Source: Sphingobacterium sp. (GTDB taxonomy: Bacteria > Bacteroidota > Bacteroidia > Sphingobacteriales > Sphingobacteriaceae). Taken from it: a stretch of DNA of 64,000 nucleotides. The notes under the pieces are model-generated. The model did no database searches, was not told the origin of the DNA, and saw only the letters and a program-made list of their open reading frames with translations. A program made the position numbers and the translations under genes. The stretch lies in NCBI GenBank assembly GCA_031286695.1, contig JAITTY010000002.1:248001-312000 (forward strand). Direction: 5' to 3'. Of the stretch, positions 17,140-25,068 are shown piece after piece (position 1 is the stretch's first letter; each line of letters starts with the position of its first letter).

Positions 17140-18573
17140 TTATTTCACTTTATTGAATGTTAACTCTTGACCATTTTGATATAAGGTCAATGTTGATACC
17201 TCATCATTTTCTTTGCTGAATTTCAGCATGGCCTGTATAGCAGTATAAAATAACTCCAGGTTATTCTTGGGATAGACTTCAATGGCGGCTTGTCCCGATA
17301 ATTGGGCAAATAGATTACCACTATCATCTGCTGTAATTTTAAACTTCAAATCAGGCTGTTTCGTATACTCATATGTTCCCAATAGCTGTTTTATCTGGGA
17401 CTCAACGAGCGTGATAGCACCTGTAAGTTTCTCTCGCTCAATTAAAGGAAGAGTCTCTTTTTTTTCTAGGATTGCTGCTACAGCCATAGTCAAAGGAAAA
17501 ACTCCTATGGTATTTAATTTATTTATCAAAGCCACAAAATACCATTGATTTTCTGGATTTCGGACGAAGATAGTTTGATAACCAGGGTAACTTCCTGTAT
17601 GAAAATGCATTTTATTCTCATTATTGGTACTATCCATAAATTCCCAGCCGAAACCTTGGTATATATGATGCCGGCTAATCAGTTTTCCATTAGTAAGCGT
17701 GTCGCTCGAAATTGCTTTTATAAAATTATCCCGTTTTAATAGCGTGTGTTTCTGAAGAGCTTGGTTCCACTTTAGTATATCCTCTGTTGTACTGCTTATC
17801 CCATATGGCCCATTGACGCCATCAAAATAGGTCGCATATTTATAAGTTTCAAAATCATCTATGTCTATAAATTTCTTGTTGTCAATATTATAAGCCATTC
17901 CCTTTGCATAGTTTTTTAAATCCGCTTGCGGAGAACGTGCAGAGAATACTGATGTATGTCGCATTCCCGCTGGCTTGAATATGCGCTGCTGCATATACAC
18001 AGCAAATGGTTGGCCAGATACTTTTTCTACAATCATTGCCAAGAGCAGGTAATTTGTGTTTGAATAAGAACATTGTTCACCTGGTTTGAATGAAATAGAA
18101 TCTGAATGTTTTTCGAGTATTTTGAGAATATCACTATTGTTATTTATTTTCTTCGTATCAATCCATTTCTTGGGGAAACTGAAAAAATCTGGTATCCCCG
18201 AGGTGTGGCGCAATAGATTCTTAACACGAACATTTTTGAATTTTAGATGTGGGAAATATTTGATAATATCGTCCTCATAAGATAGCTTACCTTGTTCTTC
18301 TAATTGCATAATGGCCATTGCCGTAAACTGTTTACTGACAGAAGCTAACTCAAATCGACTATTGCTTGTTATTCTTTCTGTTTTGGAAGCATCTTGAAAA
18401 CCTAAATATTTTTCAAAAACAACTTTACCACTGTCGGCCACTAAGAATGCTCCACTGAGTTCACCGTCTTGATTGAGCGATTGGAACAATGAATCTAATC
18501 TTTGCTGAACGGTCTGCGCTGTTACAACTAATGTATTTAAGAATATAAAAACAGAAAATAGGATAAAACGCAT
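17140..18573 (-). CDS. Serine hydrolase of the beta-lactamase / penicillin-binding family
   Basis: A 477-residue exported protein with a signal peptide (about 1-20, ending VVTAQ). It has the three marks of the class C beta-lactamase-like fold: SVSK with Ser78 and Lys81, YSN as the second motif (YSNTNY), and HTG as the third (HFHTGSYPG). A C-terminal extension of about 100 residues follows the catalytic domain. Family members act on peptidoglycan peptides, D-amino peptides or small esters; the substrate here is unknown. It lies between the flotillin gene and the AAA gene, 22 bp before the latter. A terminator upstream separates it from flotillin, so this gene and the AAA gene may form their own transcript. 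Confidence 0.85.
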   Translation of the reverse strand: MRFILFSVFIFLNTLVVTAQTVQQRLDSLFQSLNQDGELSGAFLVADSGKVVFEKYLGFQDASKTERITSNSRFELASVSKQFTAMAIMQLEEQGKLSYEDDIIKYFPHLKFKNVRVKNLLRHTSGIPDFFSFPKKWIDTKKINNNSDILKILEKHSDSISFKPGEQCSYSNTNYLLLAMIVEKVSGQPFAVYMQQRIFKPAGMRHTSVFSARSPQADLKNYAKGMAYNIDNKKFIDIDDFETYKYATYFDGVNGPYGISSTTEDILKWNQALQKHTLLKRDNFIKAISSDTLTNGKLISRHHIYQGFGWEFMDSTNNENKMHFHTGSYPGYQTIFVRNPENQWYFVALINKLNTIGVFPLTMAVAAILEKKETLPLIEREKLTGAITLVESQIKQLLGTYEYTKQPDLKFKITADDSGNLFAQLSGQAAIEVYPKNNLELFYTAIQAMLKFSKENDEVSTLTLYQNGQELTFNKVK

Positions 18574-18601
18574 CTTACGTCTGGTCTAAATTTTTAAAAA
18601 T

Positions 18602-18644
18602 ATCTTGAGCCTGTTAAGATTCTACTCTTTGTTAGGCTCAAGAT
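18602..18644 (-). terminator. Terminator after flotillin
   Basis: ATCTTGAGCCT at 18602-18612 and AGGCTCAAGAT at 18634-18644 form an 11-bp perfect stem. On the minus strand the right arm is followed by a short T run, so the hairpin ends the ybjN-pspA-nfeD-flotillin transcript before the serine hydrolase gene. Confidence 0.82.
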
Positions 18645-18655
18645 AATGACGGTGT

Positions 18656-20770
18656 TTAAAGTTTCTTGTTGGAAATTCCTAGGTTCCTCGCCAATCCGAA
18701 CAAAGAATTGATAAAGCTAGTATCTTCACCATTTTCGGCGTCAGTAGCCGCTTGTTGAAGTTTAATCAGTGCTGCAGAAACGGTGAGGTTCTTGATGTCA
18801 TTTGTAGAAATTCCATATTTATCGGCTAATCCGCGGACCTTCTCTGCGAGGTCTCCTTGTCCATCTGGGCCTATAAGTGAATTCTTAATATCTGTGGCAT
18901 GTTTAGAGTTGTCAATCAAGTGATCAAAACCTTTGGAATTGGAAACTTGACGGACGATATTCTCAAAGAACATGGTTTCTCCACCAACAATATCGATTTT
19001 TGCCGTTTTAAGTGCTTCTGACAACACGCCAGCTTGTGCTTGAGCAATGTCTTTTTGGATATTGATGTGTGCGAGTTCAATATCACGTTCTTTTTGCAAT
19101 TGCAATTTGAATTCTTCGTGATCTCTGCCCACACCATCTAATTTCTTCATCGCTTCAGCTTTCTCTTCGATACCTTTGGCTTCAGCAAGCGCTTTCTCAC
19201 GCACCACTTCCGCCTGTGCTAAGCCTTCTTTACGCATCGCTTCCGCTTTCTTCTCAATTACGTTAGCTTCAACAGTACCTTGTTTCTCTTCAGCTTCAGC
19301 TTTGGCAACCATAACTTCGGCTTCGGACAAGCCAAGTGCAGCTTCTTCTTTGGCTTGTGCCTCGGCAATAATCTTACGACTTTCTGCCTCTTTGAGTGAC
19401 GCTTCTTTTTTCGCTTCGGCATCGATCAATAATTCTTGTGCACGCTTTTCGGCTATTTTACGAGCAGCCTCTGCGTCGATTACTTTTTTCTCTGCTTCCT
19501 GTTCTGCTGCAATTTTTGCAGCTTCGGCAGCTTTAACAGTTGAAATTAATTTTTCTTCGGCTTCTTGTGATGCCGCGATAACACCCGCTTGTTTCTTACG
19601 TTCTACTTCGCGGAATACTTCGATGTCTTTGACGCCTTGTTGCTCTTCAACAACACCTTTTTCCAATTGTACGCGTTCTTTGATAACTCCTTGAATACTT
19701 TTCTTCTCCGTCTCGATTGAACGTTCTTTGTCGATTTGGGCCAAGGTAACAATGCGCTCGCGTTCTGTCTGTTCTAAGGCGCGATCTTTTTCTACACGTT
19801 CTGCTTCTACAGCATCGGTACGTTGTTTATTCTTTTCAGCAATGATAATCTGACGCAGTTTATTTTCTTCTTGAACAGCTAGTTGCTCTTCGGTAGAAAT
19901 CCGGACGCTTTCGTACTTGAGACGTTCTTCTTCGCGGACTTTTGCTATTTCGGCTTCTTCGCGTGCTTTGATATTGTCAATTTCCCGTTTTTGTTTCTCT
20001 TCCTTTTCGGCAAGCTGACGGTCTAGTTCTAGAATCGCTTCCCTTGCTTCTACGTTTTGTTTTTTGATTAGTTTCTCCTCATCACGACGGATGAAGTTGG
20101 CATTTATATTTTGTTTGGCCGTTAATTCGGTGATTTTTTTGATACCCTCACTGTCTAGGATATTATTTGGATTGAGATGCTCGATGTCGGTCTGTTCAAG
20201 GTAATCAATCGCGCAGTCGTCTAAGATATAACCATTAAGATCTGTTCCGATGACGTCTAGAATTTCATCACGGAATTCGCGACGAGCTTCATATAATTCG
20301 ATAAAATCAAATTTCTTACCTACTGTTTTTAGCGCTTCGGAGAATTTAGATTCAAAAATACTTTTTAATGTCTCGGGTTCACTTGCACGGTCACAGCCCA
20401 GATTTTGCGCAACATTGATCACATCATCCACATTTTTGTTGACACGGACGAAGAACGCAACTTTGATATCTGCACGGATATTGTCTTTACAGATCAAACC
20501 TTCACCTTGCATACGAGCGATTTCAATTTTTTTGATCGAGATGTCCATGATCTCCATTTTGTGAAATACAGGCACAACATACATTCCTTTGTTGAATGCT
20601 ACTTTTGTACCACCAACACCGGTACGGACGATCGCTTTTCCTTGTGGGATTTTCTTATAGAATGCACTCAATACGACAAAGAATGCAAAAATTAAAAAGA
20701 CAGCTAATCCGACAATTAAAAGTATAATTCCGTTTAAGCCACTTAAAAATAAAAGAGGTTGATATAGCAT
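18656..20770 (-). CDS. Flotillin / band 7 family protein, YqiK-like
   Basis: A 704-residue membrane-anchored scaffold protein. One N-terminal membrane segment at about residues 10-38 is followed by a band 7/SPFH domain (about 40-215, starting with PQGKAIVRTGVGGTKVAF) and then by a very long charged helix region (about 225-590) of Glu-Ala-Lys heptads, including repeated EAExxK, KAEA and EAEE motifs. The C-terminal part (about 600-704) is less charged. Flotillins of this size are paired with NfeD-like proteins, as in YqiJ/YqiK, and this gene indeed follows one. They organise membrane domains and respond to envelope stress. The long helix region produces long antisense open frames that are not genes. 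Confidence 0.92.
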   Translation of the reverse strand: MLYQPLLFLSGLNGIILLIVGLAVFLIFAFFVVLSAFYKKIPQGKAIVRTGVGGTKVAFNKGMYVVPVFHKMEIMDISIKKIEIARMQGEGLICKDNIRADIKVAFFVRVNKNVDDVINVAQNLGCDRASEPETLKSIFESKFSEALKTVGKKFDFIELYEARREFRDEILDVIGTDLNGYILDDCAIDYLEQTDIEHLNPNNILDSEGIKKITELTAKQNINANFIRRDEEKLIKKQNVEAREAILELDRQLAEKEEKQKREIDNIKAREEAEIAKVREEERLKYESVRISTEEQLAVQEENKLRQIIIAEKNKQRTDAVEAERVEKDRALEQTERERIVTLAQIDKERSIETEKKSIQGVIKERVQLEKGVVEEQQGVKDIEVFREVERKKQAGVIAASQEAEEKLISTVKAAEAAKIAAEQEAEKKVIDAEAARKIAEKRAQELLIDAEAKKEASLKEAESRKIIAEAQAKEEAALGLSEAEVMVAKAEAEEKQGTVEANVIEKKAEAMRKEGLAQAEVVREKALAEAKGIEEKAEAMKKLDGVGRDHEEFKLQLQKERDIELAHINIQKDIAQAQAGVLSEALKTAKIDIVGGETMFFENIVRQVSNSKGFDHLIDNSKHATDIKNSLIGPDGQGDLAEKVRGLADKYGISTNDIKNLTVSAALIKLQQAATDAENGEDTSFINSLFGLARNLGISNKKL

Positions 20771-20890
20771 ATGATTTGTATTTATTTAGATTTTAATATT
20801 TGGATTTACGATTATGATTTATAAGAATAAAGGTCCGCTTTTTTAGGACAATTGTTTAGGTGTCGAGTCTTTGCGTTTATTCCTTTTCCA

Positions 20891-21616
20891 TTAAATATTG
20901 TCTATCGTAATTTCTTTGGTCACATAATAATATTTCTTGTCTTTGGATTCGTCAACGATTATAACATCATCGCCATAGCTGATTTTCTCCCCATTGTGGC
21001 TGACAACATTGAGACGAATAGGATCCTGTTGGACGATAAATTCCGCAGAACCTATTTTCTTTCCTTCAATGCTAGCCCTCATTTTACCCATACGGCCAAG
21101 AAAATCGTGGCTTTCTTCGCCGTTATAACCTATATTTTTGAACATTTTAGCTAAGGGTTTGGTCAGAAAATGCATTAAAATAAATGTAACAATGAAAACG
21201 GGGATTAGGATTAGTACAGACTTTATTCCCCATGAAGCAACGTCGATAAAGAGTGATGAAACAATGGTAATTATCCAACCTATAAATTTAAACAGTGTTA
21301 CAATAAGCATGATGGGTACTTTGCCGACGTTGATGTAGTCCATTGCTTTTGCAAAGAAGCCCGGTTCTGCATGCCCGTCGGTGTCCGTATGATGATGGTG
21401 TGTATGATCCCCTCCTTCGGTCGCGATATCATGTGAGCCATCTACGTCCGTGACATCAGGAGTGGGGTGGAGATCTATATCTGCATCTGCATCAAATAGA
21501 TGGACTCCGTCACCCATCAGAAACATAAATAACCAATACACTACAGACATGCCTGTCAGGACTGTCATGATTCCATTGGATAATGGATTAAATAAGATAT
21601 TGATTAGTTCTGTCAT
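20891..21616 (-). CDS. NfeD/YqiJ-like membrane protein with a His/Asp-rich loop
   Basis: A 241-residue inner-membrane protein. A first membrane segment lies at about residues 15-35. A loop of about 60 residues follows, rich in Asp and His, including DADADIDLH and HTHHHHTDTDGH. Two more membrane segments lie at about 100-120 and 130-150. The C-terminal 75 residues look like the OB-fold domain of NfeD-family proteins, with GRMGKMRASI and YGDDVIIVDES. Such proteins are encoded next to flotillins and bind them. The His/Asp loop could bind metal ions; this is inference. The start lies 11 bp after the DUF4177 stop, and flotillin follows after 120 bp that hold a weak hairpin. Confidence 0.82.
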   Translation of the reverse strand: MTELINILFNPLSNGIMTVLTGMSVVYWLFMFLMGDGVHLFDADADIDLHPTPDVTDVDGSHDIATEGGDHTHHHHTDTDGHAEPGFFAKAMDYINVGKVPIMLIVTLFKFIGWIITIVSSLFIDVASWGIKSVLILIPVFIVTFILMHFLTKPLAKMFKNIGYNGEESHDFLGRMGKMRASIEGKKIGSAEFIVQQDPIRLNVVSHNGEKISYGDDVIIVDESKDKKYYYVTKEITIDNI

Positions 21617-21627
21617 ATTGCTATTGT

Positions 21628-21822
21628 TTAAATTCTTTCTCTTTTAAATGTGTAATGGAAAGACCATGAGTTGCCATTTACCTCAAGATCCTGCATAGCT
21701 ATCAATTCCCAGCCTTGATTTCCAAGGTCATTTAAGATTTCATCAATTTTTTCGGGATCCAGTTTTGTACCCCAAAAGCCCTTAGGTTCAATTTTTAGTG
21801 TTTTATACTCAAATCTTTTCAT
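21628..21822 (-). CDS. Small DUF4177 family protein
   Basis: A 64-residue protein starting KRFEYKTLKI and containing DEILNDLGNQGWELIAM, the hallmark layout of DUF4177 (a strand, a helix ending in GWEL, then two strands). No signal peptide or membrane segment is present. The start overlaps the end of pspA by 14 bp and the stop lies 11 bp before the NfeD-like gene, so it is co-translated in the stress operon. The function of the family is not known to me; the position suggests a small partner of PspA or the flotillin assembly. Confidence 0.78.
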   Translation of the reverse strand: MKRFEYKTLKIEPKGFWGTKLDPEKIDEILNDLGNQGWELIAMQDLEVNGNSWSFHYTFKRERI

Positions 21823-22516
21823 CCGTATTTAATTTTCTTTTTAGTTCCTCTAATTCGATGTTGACAGCGTCAGATCCGCCTATTGTCTCGTTAATTTCAT
21901 CAACTTTACTCTTGTTGCCTAATGCAATCTCTCCATAGGCCTTCGCAAGTGCTTCGTCTTCTTCGACTTTCTCTTTCATACGCTCTAACATGGAAATCGT
22001 ACTATTGGAATCGATATTAGCGAGCTGGCGATTGACCATTTTAGCTGCGTTAGATACCTTTACGCGTGCCTTTAAGGTGGAGAGTTCACCTTCCCATTTC
22101 GATATATTGAATTTGAGAATGTCTACATTTTTGTGCAGCTCATCGGCTGAACTTTGATGAATCACAGCTTGTTTCTCCAATTCACTAGCTTCGATTAATA
22201 ACTGTTTTTTCAACAACAGCGCTTCCTTTGCCAGACCTTCGGCCTTTTCTGCCGTTAGCTCTCCCTTTTGTGCCTTTTGGAGTAATAGAATAGCTTTGTT
22301 CTCAAACTCATTGGCTTCTTCTTTTTTCTTTTCACAATTGTTTTGGGTACGTATGGCTAAGGCCTTCACTTTAGCATAGGCTTCCAACGATTGTTCCAGG
22401 TCCTCTTTCATCTCACGGATACCCTGTTCCGTCATTTTGATGGGGTCTTCCATTTTGTCCACGACTGCGTGGATCTCTGCTTGACCGATTCTGAAAATTC
22501 TCTTAAAAATATTCAT
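21809..22516 (-). CDS. pspA: PspA/IM30 family membrane-stress protein
   Basis: A 235-residue, almost wholly helical protein starting with the amphipathic stretch NIFKRIFRIGQAEIHAVVD and then PIKMTEQGIREMKEDLEQ, the family signature. Members bind the inner face of the stressed cytoplasmic membrane and assemble into ESCRT-III-like rods. Length and coiled-coil layout are typical (E. coli PspA is about 222 residues). It starts 4 bp after the YbjN-like gene and overlaps the DUF4177 gene. In this cluster it is joined with flotillin and NfeD-like partners and not with PspB, PspC or PspF. Confidence 0.92.
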   Translation of the reverse strand: MNIFKRIFRIGQAEIHAVVDKMEDPIKMTEQGIREMKEDLEQSLEAYAKVKALAIRTQNNCEKKKEEANEFENKAILLLQKAQKGELTAEKAEGLAKEALLLKKQLLIEASELEKQAVIHQSSADELHKNVDILKFNISKWEGELSTLKARVKVSNAAKMVNRQLANIDSNSTISMLERMKEKVEEDEALAKAYGEIALGNKSKVDEINETIGGSDAVNIELEELKRKLNTDEKI

Positions 22517-22520
22517 TATT

Positions 22521-22910
22521 CTATAATTTTGAAAAACTTATTAACTGATTATAATATTCACTCATCAAAAGACTCAGCGAATTAATGGCTGCATCAAATT
22601 CATTCTGGTCGAGATTATGTATTTGTAACGTATACCGAAATATAACTTTGGTCCCATCTTCTGTTAATGCAAATCCGCCGTGGATAATATCTCTATTTTT
22701 TATCAATAGTGATTTGAACATATCCATGGTGTCATTGCTGATTGTAAAAAGGTATTGCTCAAAAATCAGGATAGGTTGGGCAATGCCTACAATGAGGTTA
22801 CGGATTCCGTCATCTTCATTTTCGATGACAAAGATTCCTTCTTTTGTATCCTTATGGGTAATGGTGTAACCGATATTGGCGATATAATTTTCAATTTTTG
22901 AGAAGTACAT
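22521..22910 (-). CDS. YbjN-like domain protein
   Basis: A 129-residue cytosolic protein. The start is placed at ATG 22910 (MYFSKIENYIANIGYTI) because the in-frame ATG at 23021 would overlap the divergent regulator gene and its operator and would add a hydrophobic, low-complexity extension. The fold pattern (helix, strands IFVIEN and LIVGIAQPIL, helix, then GGFALTEDGTKVIFRYTL and a closing helix) resembles the YbjN / type III secretion chaperone-like domain. It is the first gene of the stress operon, 4 bp before pspA. It probably helps proteins of the cluster; no activity can be read from the sequence. Confidence 0.68.
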   Translation of the reverse strand: MYFSKIENYIANIGYTITHKDTKEGIFVIENEDDGIRNLIVGIAQPILIFEQYLFTISNDTMDMFKSLLIKNRDIIHGGFALTEDGTKVIFRYTLQIHNLDQNEFDAAINSLSLLMSEYYNQLISFSKL

Positions 22911-22961
22911 AATCAAGTTTTTTATATATTGCACATATTCTTTGCATAAAGGTAATAAAAA

Positions 22962-22978
22962 TGCAAAAATATTTTGCA
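22962..22978. promoter_or_regulatory. Palindromic operator candidate between the XRE gene and the stress operon
   Basis: TGCAAAA and TTTTGCA form a perfect inverted repeat with centre ATA in the 91-bp divergent gap. On the minus strand it contains TATTTTTG, a match to the -7 box of this phylum, so a protein bound here would block the stress operon. A related half-site, TTTGCAT, lies at 22941-22947. The XRE protein encoded next to it is the obvious candidate ligand. Confidence 0.55.
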
Positions 22979-23001
22979 ATAAAAATTCAATTTTTTTTAA
23001 A

Positions 23002-23661
23002 ATGAGTAACGTCGGAAACAATATTAAGAAACTAAGAAAAGTGAAAGGAATGAGTCAGCAGGCATTTGGGGATATTTTTAATCTTACTAGAGGTAATATT
23101 TCGTCTTACGAAGAAATGCGTGCGGAACCAAAAATTGAGATTGTTCTTAAGATTGCAAATTATTTTGGCATTCCTGTGCAGCATCTTATTGAAAAGAATT
23201 TATCTGTCAATGAAATTCTTAATTTCAATGATTATTTTGAGCCAAATGTTTCTATTATTGGGCGTAAAAGATTGTTACAAATCCCCCTGATGGAACGGGA
23301 TGCTATTTTTGAAGCGAGTACTCATTTTTCCAAATTAGATGAGCTTCCGATAATTGAATTTCCGTTGCAAAGTAGGAATCGTCTCATCGCAATCGAATAT
23401 GCTGACGCTATTCCTGTACCGAGCGATTTTTTTGCTAGCCCTCAATCCATTTTATTTTTTGAAGAGGTAGATGTTCAGAGCTTACATACTTTGGATAAGG
23501 CTTTTGGTTTGTATTTTTCCGAGGAAGAGTTCTTTATTGGAAAATACAGTTTGCAGGAAAAAGAGATTAGTTTAGCCTTAAATGTCTGGAAGAAGGTCGA
23601 TTTCACTTTGGGAGAGAAAGCATATTTCTGGAAATTGTATGGCAGATTTGAGAGAATCTAA
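23002..23661 (+). CDS. XRE-family transcriptional regulator divergent from the stress operon
   Basis: A 219-residue DNA-binding protein. The start at 23002 (MSNVGNNIKKLRKVKG) is chosen because the helix-turn-helix begins there; the in-frame ATG at 22942 would add a low-complexity leader and would place the operator inside the gene. The XRE helix-turn-helix covers about residues 5-62 with MSQQAFGDIFNLTRGNISSYE as its core, and family-typical EPKIEIVLKIANYF. The C-terminal 130 residues are rich in strands and recall the S24/LexA-like sensing half, but I do not see a clear Ser-Lys protease pair. It is transcribed away from ybjN-pspA across a shared palindrome and is probably its regulator. Confidence 0.82.
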   Translation: MSNVGNNIKKLRKVKGMSQQAFGDIFNLTRGNISSYEEMRAEPKIEIVLKIANYFGIPVQHLIEKNLSVNEILNFNDYFEPNVSIIGRKRLLQIPLMERDAIFEASTHFSKLDELPIIEFPLQSRNRLIAIEYADAIPVPSDFFASPQSILFFEEVDVQSLHTLDKAFGLYFSEEEFFIGKYSLQEKEISLALNVWKKVDFTLGEKAYFWKLYGRFERI

Positions 23662-24113
23662 TCGAGTGGAACTTTTTCCTATTGTTTATTTGGTATTGCC
23701 GGTATCGAGCGTATCTCCATGTTGTTATCATATTCCTAGTTAATTCTGTTATTGTACTATACTTACCGGGGGTTAACAAGGGGTTTGCAGGGATTTACCC
23801 CTGCTATACCCCTGTTAACCCCCTGTTAACCCCTTGTAATACCCCTACTAAAGACGGCCTTGAAGTTGATCTGATCTTGACTTGCCTGCTAGAACCAAAG
23901 ACTCCAAAATCGGGTCTGCAGATTTGGGTGCCCGCAAAAAATTTTGTAGAGTCGGGCATTGTAATTAAATTAGTTTGATAATAAAGTGACATTATAAATA
24001 AGATATATTATGATGAACTTGTTGATCAGCTGAAAGTAGTGTGATTTATTTAGTTTAAGAACAATATGCATAAACGGATAAATGACCATAGATAGAAAAC
24101 TAAATTTAAATAG
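23662..24113 (+). other. Gap of 452 bp holding a GC-rich palindromic repeat
   Basis: No convincing gene is seen. A 98-codon open frame (23682-23978) covers the repeat at 23768-23847 but its product is mostly the translated repeat and has no credible start signal. After the repeat there is an inverted pair TGCCCG / CGGGCA near 23929-23957. The last 110 bp are AT-rich and must carry the promoter of the following lipoprotein gene. Confidence 0.5.
23768..23847. repeat. G/C-rich hairpin and tandem array of a CCCCTGTTAA-like unit
   Basis: GGGGGTTAACA at the left pairs with TGTTAACCCCC ending at 23823. Inside, GGGG pairs with CCCC and GCAGGG pairs with CCCTGC around a 6-base loop, making an imperfect hairpin of about 24 bp per arm. 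To the right, ACCCC-type units about 11-13 bp apart (ACCCCTGCTAT, ACCCCTGTTA, ACCCCCTGTTA, ACCCCTTGTAAT, ACCCCTAC) form a short tandem array. The G/C content contrasts sharply with the AT-rich surroundings. Confidence 0.75.
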
Positions 24114-24521
24114 ATGAAGAAAGTAACCTTATTAGCATTAATTGCTGGATTTTTTGTTATTTCCTGTAATAATTCCACGACTAAAAAAGTCGAAGTAAAA
24201 GATACGACTGCTGCTATTGACATAAAAAAAGATTCGGCCAATACGTCGCTGGAAAATAGCGGCGGCGAAGTGCCAATACCGAAATTTAGTTCTGCTGAGA
24301 CACAAAAATTGGCGGAGGATTACACAAAATATATTAAAGAATTTATCACTGTTGCTAAAAGTGGCGATGTTGTTAAGCTTAAGGAGCTTGCCTCGAAGCG
24401 ACAGGAATGGGCCACCAAAGAAACTGAAGCCGTTGCTAAGTTTACACCGGAAGATGCTAAGTTATGGAAGGCCTATGCAGAGAGCCTAGGACGAGAGTTG
24501 ACTGCAAGCCTAATAAAATAA
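24114..24521 (+). CDS. Hypothetical small lipoprotein
   Basis: A 135-residue predicted lipoprotein. The signal peptide ends with the lipobox VISC at Cys18. A flexible Ser/Thr/Lys-rich linker follows, and the second half (about residues 60-135) is a helical region with ETQKLAEDYTKYIKEF and KLKELASKRQEWATK. I do not recognise the family. It stands alone between the repeat region and a bidirectional terminator and is convergent to ssb. Confidence 0.75.
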   Translation: MKKVTLLALIAGFFVISCNNSTTKKVEVKDTTAAIDIKKDSANTSLENSGGEVPIPKFSSAETQKLAEDYTKYIKEFITVAKSGDVVKLKELASKRQEWATKETEAVAKFTPEDAKLWKAYAESLGRELTASLIK

Positions 24522-24535
24522 GTTGGAAACAATCG

Positions 24536-24566
24536 ACGAGGTAGGGACTTGAAAAACCTACCTCGT
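24536..24566. terminator. Bidirectional terminator between lipoprotein gene and ssb
   Basis: ACGAGGTAGG and CCTACCTCGT form a perfect 10-bp stem with an 11-base loop. There is no long T run, so it is a weaker intrinsic terminator shared by two convergent genes. Confidence 0.65.
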
Positions 24567-24574
24567 TGATCATA

Positions 24575-24970
24575 CTAGAAGGGGAGGTCATCTTCATTCT
24601 CATCTGGAAGCGTTGGGCTGTCTTCTTTGGCGCCGTTTGACTCTGATAAAACCATGAAATTATCTACTTTAATTTCTGTGACATATTGTTTTACGCCATC
24701 TGCGTTCTCATAATTACGATAGGTAAGTTTGCCTTCAACCATGAGCTTGGTCCCACGGTGGCATTTCTTTTCAATGGTATTGTTTTGATTCCCCCAAACC
24801 ACGAGTGTATGCCATTGGACTTCTTCAACCCACTCACCGGCTTTGTTTTTGAAAAGATCATTGGTGGCGAGACGTAATATGGAGTAATTTGTCCCTGTGG
24901 AAGTTGTTTTAATTAATGGGTCATTTCCTAAATGCCCAACCAATTGTACTTTGTTACGTAATGTGCTCAT
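24575..24970 (-). CDS. ssb: Single-stranded DNA-binding protein
   Basis: A 131-residue SSB with the OB-fold start LRNKVQLVGHLGNDP, the core segment WHTLVVWG and GTKLMVEGKLTYRNYE, and the acidic C-terminal tip DDLPF that docks partner proteins. It binds single-stranded DNA in replication, repair and recombination as a tetramer. The linker between OB fold and tip is short (about 20 residues), so the protein is small for the family. It is monocistronic here, not next to rpsF or rpsR; with no second ssb in view it may be a paralogue or the sole copy. Confidence 0.93.
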   Translation of the reverse strand: MSTLRNKVQLVGHLGNDPLIKTTSTGTNYSILRLATNDLFKNKAGEWVEEVQWHTLVVWGNQNNTIEKKCHRGTKLMVEGKLTYRNYENADGVKQYVTEIKVDNFMVLSESNGAKEDSPTLPDENEDDLPF

Positions 24971-25068
24971 GTGTCTAATTTTTAAATGTTTTTAATAATT
25001 CTTATTTTAGTTGATGGTCTTTGGCTATTGACGCCAAATGATCTTGAGCAAAGGTGGGGTAGGAAAAA

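Noticed and set aside
17140..18573. The serine hydrolase considered as an antibiotic-resistance beta-lactamase.
   Set aside because: The fold motifs are shared by many peptidases and esterases, the chain has a C-terminal extension, and nothing in the context indicates drug hydrolysis.
19176..19694. A 172-codon plus-strand open frame rich in Ala and Ser inside the flotillin gene.
   Set aside because: It is antisense to the long Glu/Ala/Lys helix region, whose codon bias removes stop codons on the other strand. It has no start signal and no recognisable domain.
23768..23847. The repeated ACCCC units considered as a CRISPR array.
   Set aside because: The units are only 11-13 bp with no unique spacers and no cas gene is near.
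23682..23978. A 98-codon open frame across the GC-rich repeat.
   Set aside because: Most of its product is the translated palindrome and tandem units, there is no good start site, and the opposite strand is equally open there.
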